Assembly: GCA_963788305.1 (NCBI GenBank) | Contig: CAWBGK010000011.1 | Span: forward strand, 124,001 to 188,000 | Origin: UTCFX2 sp963788305 | Lineage (GTDB): Bacteria > Chloroflexota > Anaerolineae > Anaerolineales > UBA4823 | DNA: 64,000 nucleotides | Direction of reading: 5' to 3' | Part shown: positions 1-9,141 of the stretch, piece after piece | Numbering within the stretch: the stretch's first letter is position 1 | Layout of the letters: each line of letters starts with the position of its first letter | Notes under the pieces: generated by a model | The model's database searches: none | What the model was told of the DNA's origin: nothing | What the model saw: only the letters and a program-made list of their open reading frames with translations | Position numbers and translations under genes: made by a program

Positions 1-145
1 CATCCATCCGCACCGGCACCTGAAACTTGAACTCGCGCGAAGGCCACCGCAGAAGATCTGCAATCTGCGAGTCCATGTTCAGCTGTCCGGCAACATGATC
101 AAACTGGCGCTGCGCCATCTGAAAGGCATTGATTGATTCGGTCAT
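1..145 (-). CDS. Glu/Leu/Phe/Val dehydrogenase, N-terminal fragment
   Basis: Only the first 48 codons are inside the window; the gene runs off the left edge. The translated start (MTESINAFQMAQ..., then a segment with LLRWPSREF and FQVPVRMD) matches the N-terminal dimerisation segment of hexameric amino-acid dehydrogenases, where a PxRE...PVRMD stretch precedes the catalytic domain. The family performs oxidative deamination of glutamate or branched amino acids with NAD(P). The ATG is preceded by a GGAGAG ribosome site about 8 bases upstream. The catalytic lysine and Rossmann fold are outside the window, so substrate and cofactor cannot be judged. Confidence 0.75.
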   Translation of the reverse strand, partial: MTESINAFQMAQRQFDHVAGQLNMDSQIADLLRWPSREFKFQVPVRMD

Positions 146-387
146 TTACATCTCTCCTTCGATAACATATTTTAAAATCCGCTGATTTTCGGTTTGGATA
201 GGTTCAAGACAAATCCTGGAGCCATTGAATCGCCCGTGGTTTTATCTCGCACTGGTTTTCATCAAGGTAAAATTGGGGTAGCCGCATCCATATCCAAGGG
301 TAGCAGACGGCAGACTTTGAGTCAAGGGAAATGCAGCACCTTCCGCACGTGATTTCCTTCATATCTATTAGCCTGCTACGAGCTTTT

Positions 388-1859
388 CTACTTCATTTCC
401 CTGAGACGCTGGTCTAAAACCTGCTCCACAACCTTGGGGTTCGCCTTTCCGCCGGCTTGCCTCATGACCTGTCCAAAAAACCAGTGCCTCAGCCCGGTCT
501 TTCCGTCCATCAAGGCAGCTGCCTGGTCGGGGTTTTGTTCCAACACCTGATCGACTATTTTTCGCACGATTTCTGGATCAGAGACCTGGGAAAGGCCTCG
601 TTCCGCGATGATCTGTCCCGATGACTTCCCGGAATCAAACATTTCCTCCAGGATGGCCTTGGCTGTGGTCTGGTTGACATCTCCTGCCCATACCCTCTTC
701 ACTAGACCTGCCAGTTCGTCAGGACGGATGCTCGAATCCTCAATCCCAATCCCGGACTGCCTGAGCAGGCCGTAAAGATCGCCCAGGATCCAGTTCGCAG
801 TGATTTTCGCTGGAACCTCCTCTGCGGATTTCACCGAGCTTTCAAAATAATCCGCCGTGTTTTGCTCCTCGGTGAGCAGGCTCGCATCGTAAGCGCTCAG
901 TCCATACTCCTCTTGGAAGCGCTCATATCGAGCCGCTGGCAGCTCGGGCAAAGACGCCCGGATTTGGTCCAACCAGGCCGGATCTATCACCAGGGGTGGG
1001 AGGTCCGGCTCCGGAAAGTATCGGTAATCATCGGATTCCTCCTTTAGGCGCTGGGAAACCGTCTCGGACCGGCTTTCGTCCCAACCTCGCGTCTCCTGGC
1101 TGACCTTTAAGCCTTTCCGGACCTGTTCTGTCTGCCGTTCGATCTCAAATTCCACCGACCGCTCCAGCGGCGCGCAAGCTGTTCAGGTTCTTGATCTCTG
1201 TTCGAGTGCCAAGCTGCTCGCTGCCGTGCGGGCGGATCGAAATGTTGGGCTCAATCCGGAGAACGCCTTTCTCCATGCTCCCGGAGTTGACCCCCAGGTA
1301 GCGCATCATCGAGCGCAGCGCAGCTGCATACGCCCGCACCTCCCCCGGCTGTGTGCAGGTCCGGCTCGCTGACGATTTCCAAAAGTGCGACGCCCGCCCG
1401 GTTCAAATCAACCAATGAATATCTTTGTCCATCCTCGAAAATATGGGTGAGCTTTCCGGCATCTTCTTCAAGGTGCACCCGTCGGATCCGGACGAGGCGT
1501 TCCCCCTCAGGTGTTCGAACCAGCAGTCGGCCGTTGCGCGCCAGCGGCTGTTCGAATTGTGAGATCTGGTACCCTTTTGGCAGGTCCGGGTAAAAATAGT
1601 TCTTTCGGGCAAAAATGCTGAACGTAGAGATTTCACATTCAAGCGCCACCGCGACCCGCAGCGCGTACTCCACGGCTCTTCGGTTGATCACAGGCAGCGT
1701 TCCAGGCATACCCGAACAAACCGCGCAGACAGCGCTGTTCGGTTGAGCGCTCGTCAGATCGACCACCGGGCAGGCGCAGAACATCTTGGACCGCGTCTCA
1801 AGCTCGGCGTGGACCTCCAGCCCGATGACGGATTCAAATTCGATTTCTTCCACGGTCAT
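388..1859 (-). CDS. gatB: Asp/Glu-tRNA amidotransferase subunit B (two frameshifts)
   Basis: GatB is the ammonia-accepting, tRNA-binding subunit of the GatCAB amidotransferase, which turns Glu-tRNA(Gln) or Asp-tRNA(Asn) into the amide form. The N-terminal frame has the family start (VIGLEVHAEL, CACP..CSGMPG..PVIN) and LVDLNRAGVALLEIVSEPDLHTA; the middle frame carries RAYAAALRSMMRYLGVNSGSM and EIKNLNS; the last frame carries the YRYFPEPDLPPL motif and the C-terminal tRNA-binding YqeY-like domain. The reading frame shifts twice, near 1340 (an extra G in a GGGGG run) and near 1163 (an extra base in GCGCGCCGCTGG). Dropping one base at each point gives an uninterrupted product of about 490 residues. 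An essential gene with homopolymer indels suggests consensus error. The start overlaps the aminotransferase stop (ATGA). Confidence 0.93.
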
Positions 1860-3019
1860 CCGTGCCGCTGCATGAACCGCTCCATCCGGAACAGCGCTTC
1901 TTCAATCTTTTCGTATGAGGTTGCGTAGGAGCAGCGCACGAAGCCTTCACCGCCCGCCCCAAATGCCGACCCCGGTACGACGGCTACCTTCTCTTCCTCC
2001 AGCAGCGTCTGCGCGAAAGTCTCGTCATCCATTCCGGTGACCGCGACCTTCGGGAAGGCATAGAACGCCCCAAGCGGCTCAAACGTGGGCAGCCCCAGCC
2101 GGTTCAATCCGCCCACGATCAGTTTGCGGCGGCGGTTGTACTCCGCAATCATCTCCTGTACATAGGATTCGCCGTGAAGCAGGGCTTCCAAAGCCGCCGC
2201 CTGTGCGGTCGTTGGCGCAGACATGATCGTAAATTGGTGGATCACGAGCAGACCTTTGAGCATCGCGGCCGGAGCGGCTGCGTATCCGATCCGCCAGCCG
2301 GTCATCGCATAATCCTTCGAAAATCCGCCCAATGTGATCGTTCGCTCGCGGGCGCCGGGTAGAGCGGCAAAACACACGTGCGGCGGTCCGTAAACCAGCC
2401 GGTCGTAGATCTCATCTGAAATCACAACCAGGTCGTGTTCCTCGGCGATCCGCAGGACTTCCAGAAGCGTCTCCCGAGAAGCAACTGCCCCGGTTGGATT
2501 GTTGGGGTATCCGATCAAGATCGCCTTCGTTCGCGGCGTTACAGCTGCTCGCAAAGCCTCCAGGTTTGGCTGGAAGTTGTCCTCCATCCTGCTGGGGATT
2601 TCCACCGCCACACCCCCTGCCAGGATCACCTCCGGCTGGTAAGCCACAAAACAGGGTGTCGGAATCAGGACCTCTTCCCCATAATTCAGGATTGCCGTAA
2701 GAGCCAGGTATAACGCTTCAGAAACCCCTACGGTCATCACAATCTCGCTCGCCGGATCGTAAGAGACGCCGTGCACTTTTTCCAGGTTTTCAGCAAGCGC
2801 CCTGCGCAGCTCGATCACACCAGCGTTCGATGTATAATGCGTCTCGCCGCGCCGAAGCGATTCCAGTCCTTCATTCAGGATCGACTCTGGCGTGGTGAAA
2901 TCCGGCTCCCCAATCCCCATCGAAATCACATCTTTCATCGTCGCAACGATGTCAAAAAACTTCCGGATGCCTGAAGGTTTCAGAGTTGCGACCCGATGGG
3001 CCAGATAAGATTTATTCAT
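1856..3019 (-). CDS. PLP-dependent class I/II aminotransferase
   Basis: The 387-residue product is a fold-type I aminotransferase of the AspC/MalY/PatA-like group. Visible landmarks are the N-terminal GEPDF motif, the PNNPTG motif near residue 170, SDEIYDRLVY near 200 and the PLP lysine in GGFSKDYAMTGWRIGY near residue 233. The usual C-terminal substrate-carboxylate arginine lies in GFVRCSYATS. The exact substrate cannot be read from the sequence. The TGA stop overlaps the gatB ATG, so the two genes are translationally coupled. The start has only a modest purine-rich ribosome site (AAGGAGAAG) in front of it. Confidence 0.92.
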   Translation of the reverse strand: MNKSYLAHRVATLKPSGIRKFFDIVATMKDVISMGIGEPDFTTPESILNEGLESLRRGETHYTSNAGVIELRRALAENLEKVHGVSYDPASEIVMTVGVSEALYLALTAILNYGEEVLIPTPCFVAYQPEVILAGGVAVEIPSRMEDNFQPNLEALRAAVTPRTKAILIGYPNNPTGAVASRETLLEVLRIAEEHDLVVISDEIYDRLVYGPPHVCFAALPGARERTITLGGFSKDYAMTGWRIGYAAAPAAMLKGLLVIHQFTIMSAPTTAQAAALEALLHGESYVQEMIAEYNRRRKLIVGGLNRLGLPTFEPLGAFYAFPKVAVTGMDDETFAQTLLEEEKVAVVPGSAFGAGGEGFVRCSYATSYEKIEEALFRMERFMQRHG

Positions 3020-3066
3020 TTCTTCTCCTTATTTTATTGACCGGTTTTTTTTTGCTTTTTTGAATT

Positions 3067-3300
3067 TCAAATTTCTTTTACTTTCCAGGTATCTTCAGCT
3101 TCCAGATACAGGCACTCGAATGCCTTCTCCTGCTGTGTTTTTACCCGGAAATGCTTCCCTTCAGGCGAGCGCCATTCTGCCTGCACTTCTTTCACCACAA
3201 ACCGCGCCCCCTGCCAGCTGACCGCCAGCGGGCGACCGGCATAGCTGCCATCTGAACGGCATTCGACCAGAGCGATGTTCAGGTCCCCATTCATGAACAC
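3067..3300 (-). CDS. small hypothetical protein
   Basis: This is a 77-residue open frame, or 75 residues if the ATG at 3294 is used instead of the GTG at 3300. It sits between the nucleotidyltransferase (stop 1 base upstream of the GTG) and the aminotransferase. The product is soluble, with no signal peptide or membrane segment, and has an alternating beta-type pattern (YAGRPLAVSWQGARFVVKEV, then FRVKTQQEKAFECLYLEAED). I do not recognise the family. The tight packing and same strand argue that it is translated with its neighbours. Confidence 0.6.
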   Translation of the reverse strand: MFMNGDLNIALVECRSDGSYAGRPLAVSWQGARFVVKEVQAEWRSPEGKHFRVKTQQEKAFECLYLEAEDTWKVKEI

Positions 3301-3301
3301 T

Positions 3302-4315
3302 TTAAAAGGTCACCTCAGTATTGTCGCCGGCGTTGATGATCCCGGCTCGCCGTTTCAATACCGCCCGCCTGCCGACCAGCGATTCCTCCAAAATCACCCC
3401 GACCGCATCTGCATCCTCTTCCAGGATCGAGCTGCGGATGATGCAGTGTTCCACCTGGCAGCCAGCCCCCAGCGAGACGTCCGGTCCAATGATCAACTCG
3501 TTCACCTTTGCGGTGGGATGGATATAAACTGGCGGGATGATCACCACTCCAGCGCGTTTTGCTGCCTCTTCGCTGTTGTCCTGCCCGTTTCTCAGCAGAT
3601 ATTGGTTGGTCTCGAGCAGCGCTTCCGGTGTTCCTGCATCCAGCCAGATATCGACAGCTTTGGTGCGCATCTGCAGCCCTCGCTCCAGCATGATATTGAC
3701 GGCGTCCGCCAGAAAGAACTCGCCTTTCAGCTGCATGTCACGCTTGATCTGCTCGTCAATCGCCGAAAGCAGCGCTTCCGCTTCCTTAAAGAAATAAAAA
3801 CCAACCACTGCCAGGTTGTTCGACAGGTCTTCCGGTTTTTCGATCAGCCGCCTCACGCCTCCGTTGGAGTTGACTTCGGCCACGCCAAACCGCCGCGGGT
3901 CTGGCACCGGGCGCACCCACACGACCGCTTCGGAAGCCTCATCCTTCAGAAAAGAAAGGTCTGATTTGATCAGCGTGTCCGCAAACACCACCAGCATCGG
4001 CCCGTGCAGGTATTCTTCCGCCAGCTTGAGAGCGTGCGATTGCCCGCGCGGGTTCTCTTGAAGCACAAAATGGGATTTTAAATCCGGGTACTGCGTCCGT
4101 ACATGCTCTTCGATTTGATCGCCCAGATACCCGACGATATTGACCAGCTCGAAACCTTTTGGGTCAGGCAGGGACGATAGCGAATCCAGCACATGGTCCA
4201 AAACCGTCTTACCTGCCACGCTTACCAGCTGCTTCGGCTTGCTCCAGGTTTGAGGCCGGAGGCGCGTCCCTAAACCCGCCATTGGGATGACCACTTTCAG
4301 GTCCGTATCACTCAT
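3302..4315 (-). CDS. sugar nucleotidyltransferase (NTP_transferase family)
   Basis: The 337-residue protein starts with VVIPMAGLGTRLRPQTWSKPKQL, the GxGTRLrP...KP nucleotide-binding signature of sugar-1-phosphate nucleotidyltransferases. DTLIKSDLSFL gives the metal-binding aspartate, and VRRLIEKPEDLSNNLAVVGFYFF is the sugar-recognition EKP region. The C-terminal quarter (IHPTAKVNELIIGPDVSLGAGCQVEHCIIRSSILEE in segments) shows the hexapeptide periodicity of a left-handed beta-helix. Glucose-1-phosphate thymidylyl- or uridylyltransferase is the closest type; the sugar is not decided by sequence. It shares direction and close spacing with the 77-residue gene. Confidence 0.88.
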   Translation of the reverse strand: MSDTDLKVVIPMAGLGTRLRPQTWSKPKQLVSVAGKTVLDHVLDSLSSLPDPKGFELVNIVGYLGDQIEEHVRTQYPDLKSHFVLQENPRGQSHALKLAEEYLHGPMLVVFADTLIKSDLSFLKDEASEAVVWVRPVPDPRRFGVAEVNSNGGVRRLIEKPEDLSNNLAVVGFYFFKEAEALLSAIDEQIKRDMQLKGEFFLADAVNIMLERGLQMRTKAVDIWLDAGTPEALLETNQYLLRNGQDNSEEAAKRAGVVIIPPVYIHPTAKVNELIIGPDVSLGAGCQVEHCIIRSSILEEDADAVGVILEESLVGRRAVLKRRAGIINAGDNTEVTF

Positions 4316-4490
4316 TCATCTTCTCCGTAATTACCCACCATCGAAATTTGGGCGCCCGCCAAACCTGTGGAACCCGTCCGTTCATTATTTTAGAGGCATT
4401 CCATACTTGCGTCAAGCGACGGACGTCATACCTTAAGCTGTATCAAAAGTCCTTTGCCGCATAATCTCTTCGTTCAAAAAATCCGGGAGC

Positions 4491-5468
4491 CTAAAACCCC
4501 CGAACCGGATGGGGCGCATAATCCGCTTCCAGGATTTTCGTCTCCTCAGAAGAAAGAATAATCTCGACCGCTGCAACCGCCTCTTCCAGGTGGCTCATCT
4601 GCGTGGCGCCGATAATGGGAGCGGTGATGCCGGGTTTCTGCAGCATCCAGGCCAGAGCTATTTGCGCAGGCTTAACCCCGCGCTGCGCAGCCAGATGGAC
4701 GACCCGGTTCACGACCTCGAAGTCCTTCTCGCCGTCGTACAATTCGACCGCATACGCGTCCGCATGCGCGCGCCTCGTCGGCCCTTCATCAGCCGCTTGC
4801 CGGTTCCCCGATAACAGGCCCCGCGCCAGCGGGCTCCAGGGGATGATCCCGATCCCTTCTTCGAGGCAGAGCGGGTTCATCTCGCGTTCCTCCTCCCGAT
4901 ATATCAGGTTATAGTGGTTCTGCATCGAAACAAAGCGTGCCCAGCCGTGGCGTTCTGAAATGTATAGCGCCTTTGCAAACTGCCAGGCAAACATCGACGA
5001 AGCGCCGATATAGCGCGCTTTCCCCGCCCGGACGACGTCGTTCAATGCTTCAAGCGTCTCCTCAAGCGGGGTTTCGGGGTCATATCGGTGGATCTGGTAC
5101 AAATCGACATGATCCATATTCAGCCGCCGCAGGCTCTGGTCGATCGAGTGCAGGATGTGTACTCTGGAGAGGCCGCCCTGGTTTGGCCCCTCTCCCATCG
5201 GATAAAAAACCTTCGTCGCCACCACTACTTCATCCCGCCGGGCGTATTCTTTAAGAGCTCGTCCAGTTACTTCTTCACTCACACCATTCGAATACATGTC
5301 GGCGGTGTCGAAGAAATTGATCCCCAGCTCGAGCGCTCGCTTAAAAAATGGTCTGCTCTCCGCCTCATCGAGCACCCACGAGCGCCAGGCTGAGCTGCCG
5401 TAGCTCATCGCCCCCAGGCAAATTCGAGATACCTTCAACCCGGTTTTTCCCAGCCTCGCATATTCCAT
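4491..5468 (-). CDS. aldo/keto reductase
   Basis: The 325-residue protein is an NAD(P)H-dependent TIM-barrel aldo/keto reductase of the voltage-channel beta-subunit/YajO-like group. The catalytic tetrad is visible: Asp in NFFDTADMYSNG (near residue 52), Tyr in the same segment, Lys in VVVATKVFYPMG and His in YQIHRYDPETP. The cofactor-binding C-terminus reads ITAPIIGATQMSHLEEAVAAVE. It reduces carbonyls to alcohols; the physiological substrate is unknown. It is separated from the nucleotidyltransferase by about 175 bases in which I see no clear promoter or RNA. Confidence 0.9.
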   Translation of the reverse strand: MEYARLGKTGLKVSRICLGAMSYGSSAWRSWVLDEAESRPFFKRALELGINFFDTADMYSNGVSEEVTGRALKEYARRDEVVVATKVFYPMGEGPNQGGLSRVHILHSIDQSLRRLNMDHVDLYQIHRYDPETPLEETLEALNDVVRAGKARYIGASSMFAWQFAKALYISERHGWARFVSMQNHYNLIYREEEREMNPLCLEEGIGIIPWSPLARGLLSGNRQAADEGPTRRAHADAYAVELYDGEKDFEVVNRVVHLAAQRGVKPAQIALAWMLQKPGITAPIIGATQMSHLEEAVAAVEIILSSEETKILEADYAPHPVRGF

Positions 5469-5548
5469 CGCTGTCCTCCGAAAGTCCCCTGTTTCCCTTG
5501 TTCAATTCGCTAAACAAAAGCCATAAGTTGGATCTGCTGATCCAAAAA

Positions 5549-5580
5549 ATCTGCGTTTATCTGTGTCCATCTGTGGCTAA
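5549..5580. repeat. dispersed ATCTG-type intergenic repeat
   Basis: The plus strand reads ATCTGCGTTTATCTGTG followed by TCCATCTGTGGCTAA, an internally repetitive ATCTGyG motif of a kind seen between genes in many environmental bacterial genomes. It overlaps the last codons of the M3 peptidase and supplies its stop codon. Confidence 0.55.
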
Positions 5581-7275
5581 TTTTAATTCCACAATCGTTT
5601 TCATCCCCAATTCCACTGCATGCCGGAGGGTTCCCGGGTCGAATGCAAACCGCGCCCCTGCTGCCTCGAAAAGCTGCGGCAACGGGACCGTGCCGCCAAG
5701 CGCAAGCCCCTTCCGGTATGCGGCGACCGCCGCAGATTGGTCTTTCAAGGCGTTGTTCCACACCTGGAATGCTCCCAATAGAGCGAGTCCGTATTCGACG
5801 TAATAGAAAGGATCCTGGAAGATATGGCCTTTCCGCTGCCAGCCGGTGACCCGTTCTTCTTCATAGCCGCTCCAATCGATCCCTGGCATGAAGCGGTCGG
5901 TCAATTCTCCCCATTTCTTATCGCAGCTGGATGGGTCCGCCGCCTGGAGCGGATTGAGATAGACCCAATGCTGAAAGGCGTCCACGACCGCCATGTAAGG
6001 CCAGAAGCAGATCACCTCTTCAAGGTATTGAATCCGCACCCGGGCAGCATCTTTCGGGGTGTAAAAACCTCCCTGCTCGCGGGTCAGATAAGGTGCTGCC
6101 AGCAGCTCCATCGCCATGGAGGCGACCTCGGCGAATTCATTCCCGACCCTTTTTTGTTGAAAATAGGGCAGATCGTTCGACTCAAAAACATGGAAGGCAT
6201 GCCCGCCCTCATGCAGTAGCGTCTGGACATCCTCATGCAGACCCACAGAATTCATCAGGATGAACGCCCTTCCGGAGACCGGAAAATCAGTACAGTAGCC
6301 TCCCGAGGTCTTATTCTTGCGATTTTCCAGGTCCAGCAAGCCTTCCCGCCGCATCACCTCAAAATACTCGCCCAGTTGTGGATCGACGCGTTGGAAAATC
6401 CGCGCAGCCCCTTGCTCCAGTTCCTCGACGCTTTCGTATGGCTTCAAAGGTTCCCTCGCCGCAGGATCGACGTATAAGTCCCAAGGGCGCAGTGTCTCCA
6501 GGCCAAGCTCTTTTTTGCGCATTTCATAGAGCTCGCTCGCCGCCGGGACGACAACCTCTTCGATCGCCTGGTGAAACTGGATGCAGTCGTCCGCTGAATA
6601 GTCAAATCGGAGCAGCTTTTTCCAGCGGAAATCCCGGTAATTCGGCTGCCCGGCGTTTTTCGCCAGCTGCATTCGGTTTTCCAAAAGCTTGATCCACAGG
6701 CAGCTGATCGGTTGGCGGTCCCTCAGCCAGCGCTCGGCAGACAGCTTCCACGACCGCTCGCGAACCGACCGGTCGGGGTCTTGCAGAACGGCCAGCAGCT
6801 GGGCTAGGGTCTTCTCCTCTCCCTGCCATTCCACCGTCTGCTCCCCGAGTATTTGATCGTATTCGGCGCTCAGTTTCAGCTCTTCTGCCAGCAGCGGCAG
6901 GTTCTCTGCGTGAAAGATCTCTGCCTCTGCCCGGATATTTCGCAGCGGAATTTCAAATCCGCCAGGTTCCAACCCGGAGCTCAGCAATTTTTCTTTCAAC
7001 TTTTGCTCGGCCGCCTCGGCCTGCCCGAAGATCTCGTCAAGAAACCGTTCATAATCTTCCTTCGCCTTCTGGTCGTTTGTGTGCTTTGTGATCGCGACAA
7101 AATGGCGCTGATACCGCTCGTAAATCAACCCGCTAAGCCGCGACCATTCGCCCAGCCAATTTTCAACCGTTTCATGGTTCAACGGATAGTCTTGCAGGCT
7201 GATAAAAAAAGGCTCGATCTCCTCCCACGACCAATCCAGAAATTCCTTCGGTTCATCCGGTAAATTCTGTTTCAT
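5557..7275 (-). CDS. pepF: M3 family oligoendopeptidase
   Basis: The 572-residue protein is a thimet-like zinc oligopeptidase (M3B). The zinc motif HEGGHAFH lies in QTLLHEGGHAFHVFESNDL near residue 360, with the third ligand expected in FAEVASMAMELL about 25 residues later, and the family tail YYVEYGLALLGAFQVW near 525. Such enzymes cleave short peptides in the cytoplasm; there is no signal peptide. The last residues (ATDGHR) are encoded by a dispersed intergenic repeat, so the ancestral C-terminus probably ended slightly earlier. The gene lies 48 bases downstream of gatA on the same strand. Confidence 0.92.
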   Translation of the reverse strand: MKQNLPDEPKEFLDWSWEEIEPFFISLQDYPLNHETVENWLGEWSRLSGLIYERYQRHFVAITKHTNDQKAKEDYERFLDEIFGQAEAAEQKLKEKLLSSGLEPGGFEIPLRNIRAEAEIFHAENLPLLAEELKLSAEYDQILGEQTVEWQGEEKTLAQLLAVLQDPDRSVRERSWKLSAERWLRDRQPISCLWIKLLENRMQLAKNAGQPNYRDFRWKKLLRFDYSADDCIQFHQAIEEVVVPAASELYEMRKKELGLETLRPWDLYVDPAAREPLKPYESVEELEQGAARIFQRVDPQLGEYFEVMRREGLLDLENRKNKTSGGYCTDFPVSGRAFILMNSVGLHEDVQTLLHEGGHAFHVFESNDLPYFQQKRVGNEFAEVASMAMELLAAPYLTREQGGFYTPKDAARVRIQYLEEVICFWPYMAVVDAFQHWVYLNPLQAADPSSCDKKWGELTDRFMPGIDWSGYEEERVTGWQRKGHIFQDPFYYVEYGLALLGAFQVWNNALKDQSAAVAAYRKGLALGGTVPLPQLFEAAGARFAFDPGTLRHAVELGMKTIVELKLATDGHR

Positions 7276-7323
7276 GGTTCCCTGCTTTTCTATGGCTTCC
7301 TCGCAGTGCTTGGTTAATTTTTT

Positions 7324-8811
7324 TCATGATCTGAGCTCGGGTTTTCGCGTGTGCCAGTCCGTGATCTGCTGATAGGCATGTGCAGTTCGAATGAGCAGGT
7401 CTTCCCGGTAATGCGGACCCATCAGCTGCATCCCAACCGGAAGGTTCATCCGGTCAAAACCAACCGGGAACGCAATCCCCGGGACTCCCGCCAGGTTTGC
7501 CGGCAGGGTGAAGATGTCTTCAAGGTACATGGCCAGCGGATCGTCCGTGTGCTCCCCTAATCGGAACGCGGTAGTTGGCGCCACCGGCCCGGCGATCACA
7601 TCCACCTGTTCGAAGGCGGTCTGATAATCTCGTTTGATCAGCGTGCGGACCTTCTGTGCCTGCCCGTAGTAGGCGTCATAGTAGCCGGCAGAAAGGGCAT
7701 AAGTCCCCAGCATGATCCGCCGCTTGACTTCTGCCCCAAACCGGCTTCCCCGGGTCTTAAAGAATACATCCCGCACCGTTTCAGCTTCGTCGCGGGGCCC
7801 GTAGCGCACGCCGTCAAATCGGGCCAGGTTGGCAGAAGCCTCTGCCGGGGCGATCAAATAGTAAACCGGGAGCGCATATTCGGTGTGCGGCAGGCTGATT
7901 CGGACTGCATTCGCCCCATATCCCTCCAGCATCCGCACCGCTCCAAGCACGCTGGCCTCGACTTCAGGCTGGATGCCGGTGATAAAAAATTCGTCCGGGA
8001 TCCCGATCCGCAGCCCCCTCAGCGCCTTTTCTGGCTGTTGATTGAGCTCGACCTCGGCCAGGGGTATGTCCATCGATGTTGCATCAAGAGGGTCGTATCC
8101 GGCTATTTCAAAAAAGACCTTGCTCGCCTCTGCTGCGCTCCGCCCGAAGGTTCCAACCGTATCCAGAGAAGAGCCATAGGCGATCAAGCCGTATCGTGAG
8201 ACCCGCCCATATGTGGGTTTGATCCCTGTCACCCCGCAGAACGACGCCGGCTGCCGGACGCTTCCACCTGTATCCGTGCCGAGGGCCAGCGGCGCCAGTC
8301 TCGCCGCGACCGCTGCCGCGCTGCCCCCGCTCGATCCGCCGGGGGTGCGTTCGATGTCCCATGGATTGTGCGTCGGTCCATAAGCTGAGTTCTCGGTCGA
8401 TGAGCCCATCGCGAATTCATCGGTGTTGGTCTTTCCCAGGATCACCACCCCGGCCGCCAGCAGGCGTTCTACGACCGTCGCATGAAATACCGGTCGGAAG
8501 TCCTCCAGGATCCGTGATCCGCATGTGCACCGAACATCCTTGACGCACAGGACATCCTTGACTGCTGTTGGGATTCCGAGCAGCGGTGATGCTGGAATGG
8601 TCTTATCCCGCCTGCAGGCAGCCAGCAGCTGGTCCGCTTTTTCTGCCTGCTCGACCGCCAGGTCAGCAGTCAGCGTTAGAAATGCATGCAAACGGGGGTC
8701 GAATTCCTGGATCCGGTCAAGGCTCGCGAGGGTCAGTTCCCTGCTGGAGAGTTCCCCGTTGCGCAGAGATTGGGTCATCTCATCCAGCGAGAGATCGAGC
8801 AGTTCTGACAT
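7324..8811 (-). CDS. gatA: Asp/Glu-tRNA amidotransferase subunit A
   Basis: GatA is the amidase subunit that releases ammonia from glutamine for GatB. The 495-residue product has the amidase signature with the Ser-cis-Ser-Lys triad: Lys in IPTAVKDVLC (near residue 81), the first Ser in RTPGGSSGGSAAAVAA and the nucleophile in TDTGGSVRQPASFCG near 180. It also has the GatA-specific GRVSRYGLIAYGSSLDTVG and VRTLIKRDYQTAFEQVD segments and is of normal family length. The gene starts 6 bases after the gatC stop, so gatC and gatA form a pair; gatB is about 5.5 kb downstream on the same strand. Confidence 0.97.
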   Translation of the reverse strand: MSELLDLSLDEMTQSLRNGELSSRELTLASLDRIQEFDPRLHAFLTLTADLAVEQAEKADQLLAACRRDKTIPASPLLGIPTAVKDVLCVKDVRCTCGSRILEDFRPVFHATVVERLLAAGVVILGKTNTDEFAMGSSTENSAYGPTHNPWDIERTPGGSSGGSAAAVAARLAPLALGTDTGGSVRQPASFCGVTGIKPTYGRVSRYGLIAYGSSLDTVGTFGRSAAEASKVFFEIAGYDPLDATSMDIPLAEVELNQQPEKALRGLRIGIPDEFFITGIQPEVEASVLGAVRMLEGYGANAVRISLPHTEYALPVYYLIAPAEASANLARFDGVRYGPRDEAETVRDVFFKTRGSRFGAEVKRRIMLGTYALSAGYYDAYYGQAQKVRTLIKRDYQTAFEQVDVIAGPVAPTTAFRLGEHTDDPLAMYLEDIFTLPANLAGVPGIAFPVGFDRMNLPVGMQLMGPHYREDLLIRTAHAYQQITDWHTRKPELRS

Positions 8812-8817
8812 GCTCCG

Positions 8818-9118
8818 TTATTCCCGTTCCATGTCAAGAATCGGAGGGACTTTAAACTGCCCCCCTTCCTGGTTCGGCGCGTTTTGCATCAGCGTTTCCA
8901 ATGCCAGGCCAGGGTGTGGGATATCCTCCCGCAAAACACTCCTGGCGGGCAGGACGCTCGATGTAGGCTGGATGGAAGATGTGTCCACCTCTTGCAGACG
9001 CTGCGCGTAATCCAGGATCTTCGAGAGCTGCTCCGCGATAGAGTTCCAGCTCTGCATCTCCCAGCTCCAACCTCGCCAGCTCGGCGATGTGATTCACTTC
9101 TTGCAGGCTCAGGGTCAT
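8818..9118 (-). CDS. gatC: Asp/Glu-tRNA amidotransferase subunit C (one frameshift)
   Basis: GatC is the small tether that wraps GatA and GatB together. The N-terminal frame reads MTLSLQEVNHIAELARLEL, the standard GatC opening, starting at the ATG ending at 9118. The downstream frame continues EQLSKILDYAQRLQEVDTSS and ends in the family tail with PILDMERE. The two frames join near 9035-9040, where an extra base sits in TATCGCGGAGCAG; removing it gives a normal GatC of about 100 residues. A lost gatC next to an intact gatA would be unlikely in biology, so a consensus indel is suspected. Confidence 0.9.
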
Positions 9119-9141
9119 GGTTGAGATTATATCACCCCGGT

